From JAZDFP01 sp043801445 (GTDB taxonomy: Bacteria; Planctomycetota; MHYJ01; JACQXL01): a stretch of DNA of 37,940 nt. The notes under the pieces were generated by a model, which saw only the letters and a program-made list of their open reading frames with translations, did no database searches and was not told where the DNA came from. Where the stretch lies: positions 1 through 37,940 of the forward strand of contig JAZDMB010000021.1 in assembly GCA_043801445.1 (NCBI GenBank), given 5' to 3'. The position numbers were made by a program, and so were the translations under genes. This document shows, in pieces, positions 8,901-17,132 of this stretch. The first letter of the stretch is position 1, and every line of letters begins with the position of its first letter.

Positions 8901-10061
8901 TTACTTATCTTTCTCCCTGTTCATAATTAGTGTTAATAATTCTAAATAAGCCGGTATCGTTTTATATTCCCGGATGAATTCCCATTCTGGTTTGGTATCT
9001 TTTTTAATTACCTCAGTTTTTGCTAATCGCACTGACACTAAAGACATATCTGGAAATTTACACACCCTAGAAAGTTCATAGACTACTCCTGGTTTTTTAT
9101 CAATTCCTTCCTTATAAATCTTAAAGTAGTAATCGGCATAGGCAGTTCTGATAGTTAGAGGATAATTTTCGTAGTATTTTGGGCTAATCCGTTCCTTAAC
9201 TATAAGTATTCCTTGTTTCAAATTGATAATATCAATTACTATCAATTCCAGATAACCAAATTCCTTACCGTTTGTTTTTTGATAGAGTTCTTTGATTTTA
9301 GTCCGTAGTTCCTCACCTTTTTTATAATCCTGTTTGGCGTGGTAGCACTGGATGAGAGGTTCGTATGTCTTTAGGTATTGTTCGTCTATTTTGAGAATGG
9401 TTTCCAATTCTTTAATTGCCTCGTCATATTTTCCCTGTGATTTATAGGCAACGCTCTTACCTAATCTGGCATCCAGATAGTCAGGTTTAATCTTTAGCAG
9501 TTTATCCCAGATATTTAATGCCTCGGTAATATTATTCGTTTCGTAATATATCAATGCCATTTGATGTCGGACATCAAGGAAATCGGGCTTGAGTTTCTGG
9601 GCTGTCTCAAGGTTTTGTATTGCTTCTGTATATTTCTTGGTATCCTTATAGAATTGACCCAGTCCGGAATTTATCCAGAATCGTAATTCCTGATTAGGAG
9701 ATTTTGTTTCCAGTTCCATTGCTTTTTTGAAGGCGTCTTCCAATTCCTTGCCGTCTAAAAGCCGGCCGTAAAGATAATGGTATAATGAATTTTGAGGTTC
9801 TGCATTTAATTTTACTATGTATTCGCCTTTTAGGTTATTTAAACCGCCACATTGGCGCATCAGATTCTGATAAGCACGATGGGTTTCTATATCATTGGGA
9901 TTTTCTTTCAGTGTGAGACGATATTGCTGTATGGCCTTTTCTTTGGGGTCTTGTTCAGGAGATTGTTGAGGTATATCTTTTGTCGGAGTATTTTCAGCAT
10001 AGATGGAATAAACTAAAATCAGTATTAAAGATACAAGAAAACAGAATAACTTGTTTCCCAT
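8901..10061 (-). CDS. Secreted TPR-repeat protein
   Basis: 386 residues. A signal peptide is likely (KLFCFLVSLILILVYSIYAE, residues 4-23). Residues about 40-265 contain five or more tetratricopeptide repeats, for example YTEAIQNLETAQKLKPDFLD and YDEAIKELETILKIDEQYL. The C-terminal 120 residues (KQGILIVKERISPKYYENYP...) are not repeats and I do not recognise them. The ATG has a good AAAGGA ribosome-binding site. TPRs mediate protein contacts in the periplasm or at the envelope; the partner is unknown. It sits 3 bp upstream of truA. Confidence 0.8.
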   Translation of the reverse strand: MGNKLFCFLVSLILILVYSIYAENTPTKDIPQQSPEQDPKEKAIQQYRLTLKENPNDIETHRAYQNLMRQCGGLNNLKGEYIVKLNAEPQNSLYHYLYGRLLDGKELEDAFKKAMELETKSPNQELRFWINSGLGQFYKDTKKYTEAIQNLETAQKLKPDFLDVRHQMALIYYETNNITEALNIWDKLLKIKPDYLDARLGKSVAYKSQGKYDEAIKELETILKIDEQYLKTYEPLIQCYHAKQDYKKGEELRTKIKELYQKTNGKEFGYLELIVIDIINLKQGILIVKERISPKYYENYPLTIRTAYADYYFKIYKEGIDKKPGVVYELSRVCKFPDMSLVSVRLAKTEVIKKDTKPEWEFIREYKTIPAYLELLTLIMNREKDK

Positions 10062-10335
10062 ATAGTTATTTCCTTTTTAGTGTTATAGATAAGGTTATTT
10101 GCTTTTTAACAATCTAAAATTATATCAATGATTTCTAACGGGGTCAATCTTAATCTTGAGACTTTCAGTAAATCCCGACAAAGTCTATCGGGATCCCGTT
10201 GTAGCCCACTTGGATAGATCAGCGGGACTGGAGACAAAATACTGATTTTCCGGTATATTTGTTAGTATGCCATCTTCTAACCCAATTCGAGTCAGGGAGA
10301 TTCGTTAATATGAAATATGTTTTTTTAATCTATTC
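10062..10335. other. Intergenic region with repeat motifs
   Basis: No gene is seen. The motif tttctaacggggtcaatctt (about 10133-10152) recurs with small changes at about 20087-20107 (ttttctaacggaggtcaatc). tcccga...tcggga (10176-10193) is a short palindrome. The gap separates queE from the TPR-truA-cvpA group, so a promoter for that group probably lies here, but I see no strong -35/-10 pair. Confidence 0.4.
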
Positions 10336-11379
10336 TTATTCCCATTTCATCAACCTATGGATTTGAGGAATGATTCTTACATCGGAAACTGTTTCGGAGA
10401 ATATTTTATAAACTTTAATAAGTTTTTTAAGGCTTGGTATTTTTACTTTCTGTTGACCAGTTATTTGTCGGATGCAGCCTTTTTCTCGTAACCCTGTGCC
10501 AGAGGCACCTGCCCGACTGCGGTCAGGCGGGGATCCGCCTCCGACGGAGCTGACTGGTTGAAGTATAATAGGGATATGCTTATTAACACTGCCGATAATC
10601 TGAGAAGCTTTCCGGAAATCTTTTAATCCACCGGAGCCGGTAATGATAATCTTTATATAAGTTTGCTGGTTTCTAATTGATATTCTTAAAAATTTTTCTG
10701 TTGATTGCCAGAGTTTCTGTGGTGGATTTATTACATCAGACGCAATCTTTATATCCATAGAGATAATATCTATTAGATTTAATACTTCTTTTAGTTGTTT
10801 CGGTAGAGTTCCATTGGTTTCAAGCATAATAGCCTGCCTATCGAAGCCTTGTCTTTTTTCCGCAGTAGTGCTGTTACGTAAGATTGAGCGCAGGTGGGGT
10901 AAAAACTCTTTTAGAAACGGTGTATGTAATAATGGTTCTCCACCGGTCAAGACGATAGAATGATAATATGGGAATGATTTGATTAATTGTTTTATCTTAG
11001 TGAGCAAGTAATTTGAATCTATAGGGTTAATGGTATGATAGTATGTTTTACTGAAAGGTGATTTTTCTATCTTGCAGTATTCAGGTTTTATCAGGGATTC
11101 AGGGGTATCGCAATAATAACAACGCAGATTACATCCGGCAAAACGGATAAAAAGATGAGGCTTGCCTGCATATAATCCTTCGCCTTGGATAGAAGAAAAC
11201 ACGGAAACCAAATGTGCCGCAGTAGCTAAGCACTGATGCATCTTCATTCCGTTAGAGAGTTCTGCATTAGAATTTAATTTATCATTCATATCTTTATCTC
11301 TATTTATGTTCTTTCTAACGGGGCGAGTTGTTGGTAGTTCGTTATTTGTTATTAGTGCTATCTTTTTCATTTGAGTCAA
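10336..11379 (-). CDS. queE: 7-carboxy-7-deazaguanine synthase QueE (radical SAM), with an inserted repeat
   Basis: A radical-SAM enzyme of queuosine/7-deazaguanine synthesis that converts 6-carboxytetrahydropterin to CDG. The family start VFSSIQGEGLYAGKPH (60-75) and the cluster motif C83-x3-C87-x2-C90 are clear, as are VLTGGEPLL and the C-terminal RIIPQIHRLMKW. The protein is 347 residues, longer than usual. About 55 residues precede the conserved start, and the TTG at 11379, ATG at 11370 or the ATGs near 11247/11241 could each be used. About 28 extra residues follow LQPVS and are encoded by a GC-rich palindromic repeat (10478-10557). It lies 6-15 bp after pabB. Confidence 0.9.
   Translation of the reverse strand: MTQMKKIALITNNELPTTRPVRKNINRDKDMNDKLNSNAELSNGMKMHQCLATAAHLVSVFSSIQGEGLYAGKPHLFIRFAGCNLRCYYCDTPESLIKPEYCKIEKSPFSKTYYHTINPIDSNYLLTKIKQLIKSFPYYHSIVLTGGEPLLHTPFLKEFLPHLRSILRNSTTAEKRQGFDRQAIMLETNGTLPKQLKEVLNLIDIISMDIKIASDVINPPQKLWQSTEKFLRISIRNQQTYIKIIITGSGGLKDFRKASQIIGSVNKHIPIILQPVSSVGGGSPPDRSRAGASGTGLREKGCIRQITGQQKVKIPSLKKLIKVYKIFSETVSDVRIIPQIHRLMKWE
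10478..10557. repeat. Palindromic element A with nested element B inside queE
   Basis: Block A, accctgtgccagaggca (10491-10507) plus gatccgcctc (10532-10541), also occurs in the PHP gene at 25254-25280, there without interruption. In queE the two halves are separated by exactly 24 nt (10508-10531), cctgcccgactgcggt plus caggcggg, which matches the outer parts of the degT element at 26701. ctccg-a-cggag (10539-10549) is a further palindrome. The reading frame stays open throughout. Confidence 0.75.
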
Positions 11380-11385
11380 CTCATT

Positions 11386-12795
11386 TTACATCTTTAATGC
11401 TTTTAGTAATGCTTTTCCTTTAGTAAGTGTTTCTTGGTATTCGCTCTCAGGGTCAGAATCGGCTACAATTCCGCCGCCGACCTGATAATATGCCTTATTG
11501 TGATTTAGCATAATGGTTCTTATGGCGATAGATAAATCTATATTCCCGTCAAAGCCGATATAGCCAATCGCACCTGTATAGACATTGCGTTTGGTTGGTT
11601 CAAGTTCATCAATAATTTCCATTGCCCTGATTTTCGGCGCTCCGGTGATTGAGCCGCCCGGAAACGTTGCCTTTATTAAATCTATTGCATCATATTTGTT
11701 ATCTAAATCACCTTCTACGGTTGCTACGATATGATGTAATGTCGGATATGTTTCTATTACTTTGAGTTGAGATACATTTACTGAGCCGTATTTACAGACC
11801 CTGCCCAAGTCATTGCGTTCCATATCTACTATCATACTCAATTCGGCATTGTCCTTAATACTATGATATAATTTCTTTTTTAATTGATTATCTTGAGAGG
11901 TGGTTCTACCACGGGGACAAGTGCCTTTGATAGGCCTTGTTTCTATTCGTCTGACTCTGTCTGCCGAACAGGCAGGCGTCGGGTAGTTATGACTATTTGT
12001 TATTTTGAGAAATCTTTCCGGAGAAGAACTAATGACTATTTGATGGTGGTTTGGTTTAAGTAGGGCAGAAAAAGATGCCGGATTAATTTGCTGTAATTTC
12101 ATAAACAAATCCAGAGGAGATTTATCATAGGTTGTTTCAAATCGCTGTGAAAGATTGACTTGATAGACATCACCATTAAAGATATAGTCTTTTATTCTTT
12201 TGATAGATTTAAGATAATCGGTTTTTGTAAAATTTGATTTTAATCCTTCTGATTGAGATTTATTAGGATATTTATTGTCGGATAATTTATTTAATGGTTG
12301 AGGGTTAGAATCTATTGTTTTATTATTTAACCTAACCTCCCAGATTTCATGGGCGTAATGGTCTATAGCAAAAAACTGATTATAAAAGGCGAAATAGAGG
12401 TCAGGGAATTTTAGGTCGTCTTTTGTCTGATTTGGTAATTTTTCTGTAAAATGGCATAGGTCATATCCCAAATAACCGACGCCGCCACCGGTAAACGGGA
12501 TAGGCGGTTTGTTCTGATAAACAACTTTGTGGGAATCAAGAATATTCCTCAACTCTTCTAGAGGGTTACCTTTTTTATAAGTAATTTTCCCATTTTGTTC
12601 TATGGATATATTATTCTTCTTGGATTTCAGTACTAAAAAAGGGTCAGAGCCTACAAACGAAAATCTGCCCCAGGATTTATGTTTCATTGCGCTGTTTAAG
12701 AAAAACGGATAGGGACGATTGTAAAAATAATTATAAATATCCCTACTTGCAAAAGAGTTGGACATTTTTCTAAAATTAGGAACAAGCTTAATCAT
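11386..12795 (-). CDS. pabB: Aminodeoxychorismate synthase component I (PabB-type chorismate-binding enzyme)
   Basis: 469 residues. It makes 4-amino-4-deoxychorismate from chorismate for folate (p-aminobenzoate) synthesis, normally with a glutaminase partner not seen here. Signatures are VYQVNLSQRF, ISSSPERFL, TRPIKGTCPRGR and PGGSITGAPKIRAMEI. The lysine in PIKGT (about K290) is the residue that marks PabB; anthranilate synthase TrpE usually has alanine there. About 15 extra residues (268-283, NSHNYPTPACSADRVRR) lie just before TRPIKGT and are encoded by a palindromic repeat-like stretch. The gene starts 3 bp after the DUF2752 gene stop. A low-complexity linker at 160-185 is unusual. Confidence 0.92.
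   Translation of the reverse strand: MIKLVPNFRKMSNSFASRDIYNYFYNRPYPFFLNSAMKHKSWGRFSFVGSDPFLVLKSKKNNISIEQNGKITYKKGNPLEELRNILDSHKVVYQNKPPIPFTGGGVGYLGYDLCHFTEKLPNQTKDDLKFPDLYFAFYNQFFAIDHYAHEIWEVRLNNKTIDSNPQPLNKLSDNKYPNKSQSEGLKSNFTKTDYLKSIKRIKDYIFNGDVYQVNLSQRFETTYDKSPLDLFMKLQQINPASFSALLKPNHHQIVISSSPERFLKITNSHNYPTPACSADRVRRIETRPIKGTCPRGRTTSQDNQLKKKLYHSIKDNAELSMIVDMERNDLGRVCKYGSVNVSQLKVIETYPTLHHIVATVEGDLDNKYDAIDLIKATFPGGSITGAPKIRAMEIIDELEPTKRNVYTGAIGYIGFDGNIDLSIAIRTIMLNHNKAYYQVGGGIVADSDPESEYQETLTKGKALLKALKM
11950..11994. repeat. Palindromic repeat-like insertion inside pabB
   Basis: gtctgccgaacaggcaggc with tcggg following forms a stem (gtctgcc / ggcaggc) and resembles the caggcgggtgtcgg part of the degT and 4843-4881 elements. 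It encodes about 15 residues that are extra between ERFLKI and RRIETRPIKGT relative to the family pattern I know. Confidence 0.5.
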
Positions 12796-12798
12796 TGA

Positions 12799-13308
12799 TT
12801 ATGGTTTACCAATAAATATAAGATATGCCCAGTTAATCAAGGCACTGCTTATGAGTAAAATAACTAATATTCTTTTCAGCCAAATTGGTATTACTACTGT
12901 TAATGGGTTATTATTCTTTGCAATCAAATGTATAAGAGATAATAATCCATATAGTAAAACCCCGGTGACAATTAAGAATACTAATGGGTTCATTAAAAAT
13001 GAGTCCATGAATCTAAGATGTGCGAAATAGAAAAAAGAGCGCGTTCCACCGCAGGTCATGCATGGAAGGCTGGTAATTTTATTGAATGTGCAGACAAAAG
13101 GATTAAATCCAATAAAAGTGGTTGAGCAGGTATTAAGTAGATTAGAGAGCAAAGGTATTACACGGATTATTAATGCTGATACTAATAAGAAAATAATGAT
13201 ACCGCCATATATAAGTCCATACCAAGGATTAAGTGTTATCTCAAATATTGTTCGAGGCAAGTCGTTCCTTTGAGAATATCCGTGGTTTACTGGAAGTATT
13301 GGAGTCAT
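12799..13308 (-). CDS. DUF2752 family membrane protein
   Basis: 169 residues with about three hydrophobic segments (35-55, 108-130, 145-165). The signature CTFNKITSLPCMTCGGTRS followed downstream by MNPLVF matches DUF2752 (C...tg.pCp.CG.TR...NPL). The three cysteines in this motif may bind metal or form disulfides; function is unknown. The gene lies between a Yip1-type protein and pabB, 3 bp upstream of pabB. DUF2752 genes commonly sit near zinc-ribbon membrane proteins like the neighbour at 13333. Confidence 0.75.
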   Translation of the reverse strand: MTPILPVNHGYSQRNDLPRTIFEITLNPWYGLIYGGIIIFLLVSALIIRVIPLLSNLLNTCSTTFIGFNPFVCTFNKITSLPCMTCGGTRSFFYFAHLRFMDSFLMNPLVFLIVTGVLLYGLLSLIHLIAKNNNPLTVVIPIWLKRILVILLISSALINWAYLIFIGKP

Positions 13309-13332
13309 TTTCTGTTTCTTTTATCTTAATCC

Positions 13333-14145
13333 TTAATGATGTGTTGTTAAAAGATTAGGTATTGCTATTGCTGCAACAATTGCTGCAACAGAAACACAAA
13401 TGCAACAGAAAATCATCGGTAGAAAATATGCCACGATTGCCTTCCATGTCGGGATTTGATGGGTTTGTTTTAAACCGATTATTGTAGTTACTATACCCCA
13501 TATACCGCCAACCATTCCTCCGCAAAAGGGTACTATCGCAAAAATATTAGGGCTTATCCCATATGCAACACTTCTGAATGTTGCTTCAAATCCCTTCTTA
13601 TTACTGCCCAATATCATTAAACACAGATGTAAAATACCAGAAAATATAAACATCCAAATTGCAGTGAAAATAGGAGATAATATAACATAGCCAATCATTA
13701 TATATGTCATAAACTCTTGCAAAAATGGTATTGCTTCAAGAGATTTCTTGTCCATACCGAAAAATGGTATCTGAAGGGCAGTGAAGAGAAGATTCCAGAA
13801 AATACCACTTGTTACACCGATAAACATAGTAATTATCGCATATAAAAGCGGTCTGCTTAATCCTGCATCAGTAGGAATTGACTTAAAGAATGTTACAGGA
13901 TAAAAGGTGGATTTTTTCCAGGTATTAAACAGTCGTGTAAAGAATGGACAGTTATTGTCCCATAGCTGATTGAGAGGTGATTGTGGAATGGAAGTATCCC
14001 GAAAATAAGGTTCTGAAGAAGGCGGTTTTAGACCGGTATTATCCATTTTGGTTGATATATCATGACCTATTTCTGCACCGCAATGAGGACATTTAGTTTG
14101 TCCATATTCCAAACTGATTGCATGATTACATTTTGCACAAAACAT
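13333..14145 (-). CDS. Zinc-ribbon plus Yip1-type membrane protein
   Basis: 270 residues. An N-terminal zinc ribbon, C3-x2-C6 and C19-x2-C22 (MFCAKC...KCPHCG), is followed by a linker and five or so hydrophobic helices (about 98-122, 145-170, 172-190, 205-225, 238-262) arranged as in Yip1/DUF1282-type proteins. The last 15 residues (AAIAIPNLLTTHH) resemble the hydrophobic start of type IV pilins (AIAIPNLL), here at the wrong end of the protein. An AAAGGAAG ribbon-binding-site-like sequence precedes the ATG. Function is unknown. It is the first gene of the run leading to DUF2752, pabB and queE. Confidence 0.7.
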   Translation of the reverse strand: MFCAKCNHAISLEYGQTKCPHCGAEIGHDISTKMDNTGLKPPSSEPYFRDTSIPQSPLNQLWDNNCPFFTRLFNTWKKSTFYPVTFFKSIPTDAGLSRPLLYAIITMFIGVTSGIFWNLLFTALQIPFFGMDKKSLEAIPFLQEFMTYIMIGYVILSPIFTAIWMFIFSGILHLCLMILGSNKKGFEATFRSVAYGISPNIFAIVPFCGGMVGGIWGIVTTIIGLKQTHQIPTWKAIVAYFLPMIFCCICVSVAAIVAAIAIPNLLTTHH

Positions 14146-14259
14146 ATTTTACTTCCTTTCTAACAGATGAAATGGTTAATTTAAAACAAACAATAAGTTA
14201 TAATATTATTAGTGTCAAGATAAAATATTGTAAAGTATGATTACATATATATTATATAT

Positions 14260-14320
14260 TGAAACCCCGATATTCATCGGGATAACTCGTTGTAACGACT
14301 AAAGTCTAACAACGATTAAA
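14260..14320. repeat. Tandem short palindromes upstream of the 14339 gene
   Basis: cccgat-attc-atcggg and cgttgt...acaacg lie side by side in the gap between divergent genes at 14145 and 14339. They resemble the intergenic palindromes at 7563 and 10176. Confidence 0.4.
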
Positions 14321-14338
14321 AGGCGATATGATTCAAAT

Positions 14339-14899
14339 ATGAATGAAGTAAATCATCAAGAGTTAAAAAGGAATAAAATATGGCGGGGGCAATGGGGTAA
14401 GCCATGTACTTTGAGTCTAATCATGGCATTGTTTCTTACTGTCCTGGGTCTGATACGTTACAGTAGTGATATTCTGACTGATGCGATTCCCAGTTGGTAT
14501 GTTGTGCTTGAAGGAACATGGTTGTGTTATCTTGCACGAGTTCCGTCTGATGGGACTTTCTGGGGGAATTTAAGCGTCCAATATTTTAAACTACTTGCTG
14601 TTCCTTGCGGGATATCCGGACTTTTTATTCTTTATCGTTTTCTGTCACATGACCTTCGCGAAGCTGAATACCGCTGGCGGATGCCGGAAATTCAAGCGCT
14701 ATATGTGCTGGGATGTCTCTTTGCATTCACGGTGATGGAGTTGGAAAAAGCAACGCATGTTTTTGGTCTTATTATGGCTGGTCTTTTGCCCGGCGAACGT
14801 GCATGGTTAAACCATGTTATTCATATTGTAAGTGCTTTTGTCGGATGGCGCTATATGCGATGGCTAAAATTTCTCCACCGGACACCATCGCCTAAATGA
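14339..14899 (+). CDS. Membrane protein of unknown function
   Basis: 186 residues with about four transmembrane segments (25-43, 80-100, 118-134, 150-168). It is rich in Trp and Tyr. I do not recognise the family. The stop codon TGA at 14897-14899 is also the first three bases of a dispersed two-hairpin element, so the true ancestral C-terminus may have been longer or shorter. Upstream it is divergent from the zinc-ribbon Yip1 gene; downstream it is followed by the UbiA gene after about 200 bp. Confidence 0.65.
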   Translation: MNEVNHQELKRNKIWRGQWGKPCTLSLIMALFLTVLGLIRYSSDILTDAIPSWYVVLEGTWLCYLARVPSDGTFWGNLSVQYFKLLAVPCGISGLFILYRFLSHDLREAEYRWRMPEIQALYVLGCLFAFTVMELEKATHVFGLIMAGLLPGERAWLNHVIHIVSAFVGWRYMRWLKFLHRTPSPK

Positions 14900-14987
14900 G
14901 ATTATTGACAAAGTCAATAATTTCACCATGAACGAAGTGAAGGATCTCAAAGCTGACATCGTTGAAGGGTTTTTCAACGGTCTCAAA
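14897..14987 (+). repeat. 3'-end two-hairpin element, copy 2
   Basis: TGAGATTATTGAC-AAA-GTCAATAATTTC forms the first hairpin, followed by the block CACCATGAACGAAGTGAAGG and TCTCAAA. A second hairpin is cgttgaa-gggt-ttttcaacg ending in GGTCTCAAA. Compared with copies 1 and 3 it lacks the central GTGAGATTCTTCGCT block. Its TGA is the stop codon of the upstream gene. Confidence 0.8.
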
Positions 14988-15048
14988 TAATAAGGACTTG
15001 CCGAAGCGCCCGCTCCGTTGAGATGAGGCGAGAAGTTTTGCTTTAATG

Positions 15049-15075
15049 GTCCGAAGGACTCCGTATGAGTCTTCG
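15049..15075. promoter_or_regulatory. Hairpin in the leader of the UbiA gene
   Basis: ccgaaggactc-cgtat-gagtcttcgg forms a strong stem with one bulge, about 30 nt before the chosen start at 15104. It could be an attenuator or another palindromic repeat. Confidence 0.35.
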
Positions 15076-15103
15076 GACTCCATCGGAGAGGATAATTATT
15101 TTG

Positions 15104-16036
15104 ATGCGTAAAATATTACTTGCTATTCAGACATTACGAACACACCAATGGAGTAAAAATCTCTTTGTATTTGCGGCATTAGTGTTTTCAAAAAGATTAT
15201 TCGAGTTGCATTCTTTTTCACAATCTCTTCTTGGTTTCGCATTGTTTTCTTTAGCGTCAGGCTCAGTTTATATTTTTAATGATATCAATGATATTAAAAG
15301 CGATAGCCAAAATCCTCAAAAACGACTGCGGCCTATTGCGGCTGGAAAAATCTCCATGACGGAAGCTGTCGGCCTATTTATTTTTTTAGGTTCAGTATCA
15401 ATTATAGCTTCATTCTATCTGAAACCAACATTCGGTTTGATTGTTCTATCATATATAATTCTGAATATTTTATATTCAGTCATCTTGAAACATATCGTTA
15501 TCATAGATGTGATGGTTATTGCCTCAGGATTTTTAATGAGGGTTATGGCAGGCGCTGAACTTATAGATGTATATCCTTCTAAATGGCTTATCTTATGCAC
15601 TATTCTATTGTCCTTATTCTTGGCTTTTGGTAAACGCCGTAATGAAATAATAGCAATGGGTGAACAAGCCAATAACCATCGTGAGGTTTTAAAACATTAT
15701 AATGCGTATTTCTTAGACCAGTTGATAGCGATAGTTATGGCTGCTACTCTTATGGCATATATGCTTTATACTGTCAGTGAAGAAACAGTTAATTTCTTCG
15801 GAAATAAATATCTTGTCTGGACAATGCCTTTTGTTCTTTATGGACTCTTCCGCTATTTTTATCTGGTGCATAAGAAGGAAAAAGACAGTGTTTCGATGCC
15901 TTTGGATGCGGGGCGTTCCGTATCGAAGCATCGGAGCGACCCGGCTGAACTTCTACTTCGGGATTTACCATTACTTATTAATATTATATTGTGGTTAATT
16001 AGTTGCATCGTAATAATCTATTATTTTAACCGTTAG
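15104..16036 (+). CDS. UbiA-family polyprenyl-phosphate phosphoribosyltransferase-like protein
   Basis: 310 residues. An integral membrane prenyltransferase of the UbiA superfamily, most like decaprenyl-phosphate phosphoribosyltransferase, which joins PRPP to a polyprenyl phosphate for arabinose-type sugar donors. The first Asp motif NDINDIKSD (59-67) and the following QKRLRPIAAG are clear; the second lies around IIDVMVIASGFLMRVMAG. About eight transmembrane helices are expected. I chose ATG 15104 and not the in-frame ATG at 15065 because the latter falls in a hairpin, and a GGAGAGG sequence lies 12 nt before 15104. About 18 residues near 264-283 (SVSMPLDAGRSVSKHRS) are extra relative to the family loop before DPAELLLRD and look repeat-derived. 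DUF362 follows after 6 bp. Confidence 0.8.
   Translation: MRKILLAIQTLRTHQWSKNLFVFAALVFSKRLFELHSFSQSLLGFALFSLASGSVYIFNDINDIKSDSQNPQKRLRPIAAGKISMTEAVGLFIFLGSVSIIASFYLKPTFGLIVLSYIILNILYSVILKHIVIIDVMVIASGFLMRVMAGAELIDVYPSKWLILCTILLSLFLAFGKRRNEIIAMGEQANNHREVLKHYNAYFLDQLIAIVMAATLMAYMLYTVSEETVNFFGNKYLVWTMPFVLYGLFRYFYLVHKKEKDSVSMPLDAGRSVSKHRSDPAELLLRDLPLLINIILWLISCIVIIYYFNR
15892..15952. repeat. Repeat-like in-frame insertion in the UbiA gene
   Basis: tttcgatgcc and gaagcatcgga form an imperfect inverted pair around a GC-rich stretch (gatgcggggcgttccg) unlike the AT-rich surroundings. It encodes the extra loop residues described for the UbiA gene. Confidence 0.4.
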
Positions 16037-16042
16037 AAAATA

Positions 16043-17131
16043 ATGAAATCAACTGTTGTAGTTATTAAAACAAGTCCTGGAACAGTATTAGATGATATAA
16101 GTAATCTGGCAAAGATGGCAGGACTTGAAGACGTTTTACCTAAGGATAAAGCGGTTATCCTGAAAGACAATATTTCGTGGCATTTTCCTTTACCTGGCGC
16201 TAATACCACTCCATGGCAGTTAGAAGGAACAATCAAGGTATTAAAACAATTAGGTTATGTTGATATATCAGCAGTTCATAATAATACGGTTGTTACTAAC
16301 CCTTTTAAGGGGGCGAGACTTAATCGTCTGGAGCCAATATATAAAAAGTATCAAATTCCCGAATTATATAATTTCAGAGCAGAAGATATTAAATGGATTC
16401 ATTATAAACCTAAATCTAAAATGCTGGTTTTAGATAAGATATTTCCTGAAGGCATAATGATTCCGGAATATTTTATCGGCAAAAGCATCATTCATCTGCC
16501 GACGGTTAAGTGCCATATTTATACCACGACTACCGGAGCAATGAAAAATGCTTTAGGCGGGTTGCTAAACACTCGACGCCATTATACCCACAGTGTTATT
16601 CACGAGACTTTGGTGGATTTACTTCAGATACAAAAGGAAATTCATACGGCTATATTTACCATAATGGATGGAACGATTTGCGGGAATGGTCCCGGTCCCA
16701 GGACAATGTTGCCTGTGGAAAAAGATTATATGCTTGCAAGTAGCGATAGCGTGGCTATTGATTCGGTGGCAGCGAAAATGATGGGTTTCGAGCCGATGAA
16801 TATTAAATATATCAGGTTAGCCCATGAAGCCGGGCTTGGAACCGGCGTATTTGATGAAATAAAGATAGTGGGAGAGAAGGTGGATGATGTGAATTTTAAT
16901 TTTAGAGTGGGTGATAATTTAGCAAGCCGTTGGGGAGATGCTTTATGGTTCAGTCCATTAAAAATATTACAAAAACTGTTTTTTCATACACCGCTTGTTT
17001 ATGTATTTATTTTAGGGTCTTATCTTTATCACGATAAAATCTGGTGGCCATTTAAGGGTAAAAAGATAACACGGATAATAAGAGAAACAACTAAATGGGG
17101 GAGATTATTTGAATCATATCCACGACACTAA
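16043..17131 (+). CDS. DUF362 family protein without ferredoxin domain
   Basis: 362 residues. The DUF362 fold is recognised from KAVILKDNISWHFP, HLPTVKCHIYTTTTGAMKNALGG, IFTIMDGTICGNGPGPR and SSDSVAIDSVAAKMMGF. No cysteine clusters for Fe-S binding are present, unlike the second DUF362 protein at 18113. The C-terminus has a hydrophobic segment near 313-331 (LVYVFILGSYLYHDKIWW). DUF362 function is unclear. It starts 6 bp after the UbiA gene, so the two are probably one operon. Its TAA stop is followed two bases later by a two-hairpin element. Confidence 0.8.
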   Translation: MKSTVVVIKTSPGTVLDDISNLAKMAGLEDVLPKDKAVILKDNISWHFPLPGANTTPWQLEGTIKVLKQLGYVDISAVHNNTVVTNPFKGARLNRLEPIYKKYQIPELYNFRAEDIKWIHYKPKSKMLVLDKIFPEGIMIPEYFIGKSIIHLPTVKCHIYTTTTGAMKNALGGLLNTRRHYTHSVIHETLVDLLQIQKEIHTAIFTIMDGTICGNGPGPRTMLPVEKDYMLASSDSVAIDSVAAKMMGFEPMNIKYIRLAHEAGLGTGVFDEIKIVGEKVDDVNFNFRVGDNLASRWGDALWFSPLKILQKLFFHTPLVYVFILGSYLYHDKIWWPFKGKKITRIIRETTKWGRLFESYPRH

Positions 17132-17132
17132 T

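Noticed and set aside
15065..15103. Longer N-terminus for the UbiA-family protein
   Set aside because: It would be encoded by a leader hairpin; ATG 15104 has a ribosome-binding-like site and fits the family start.
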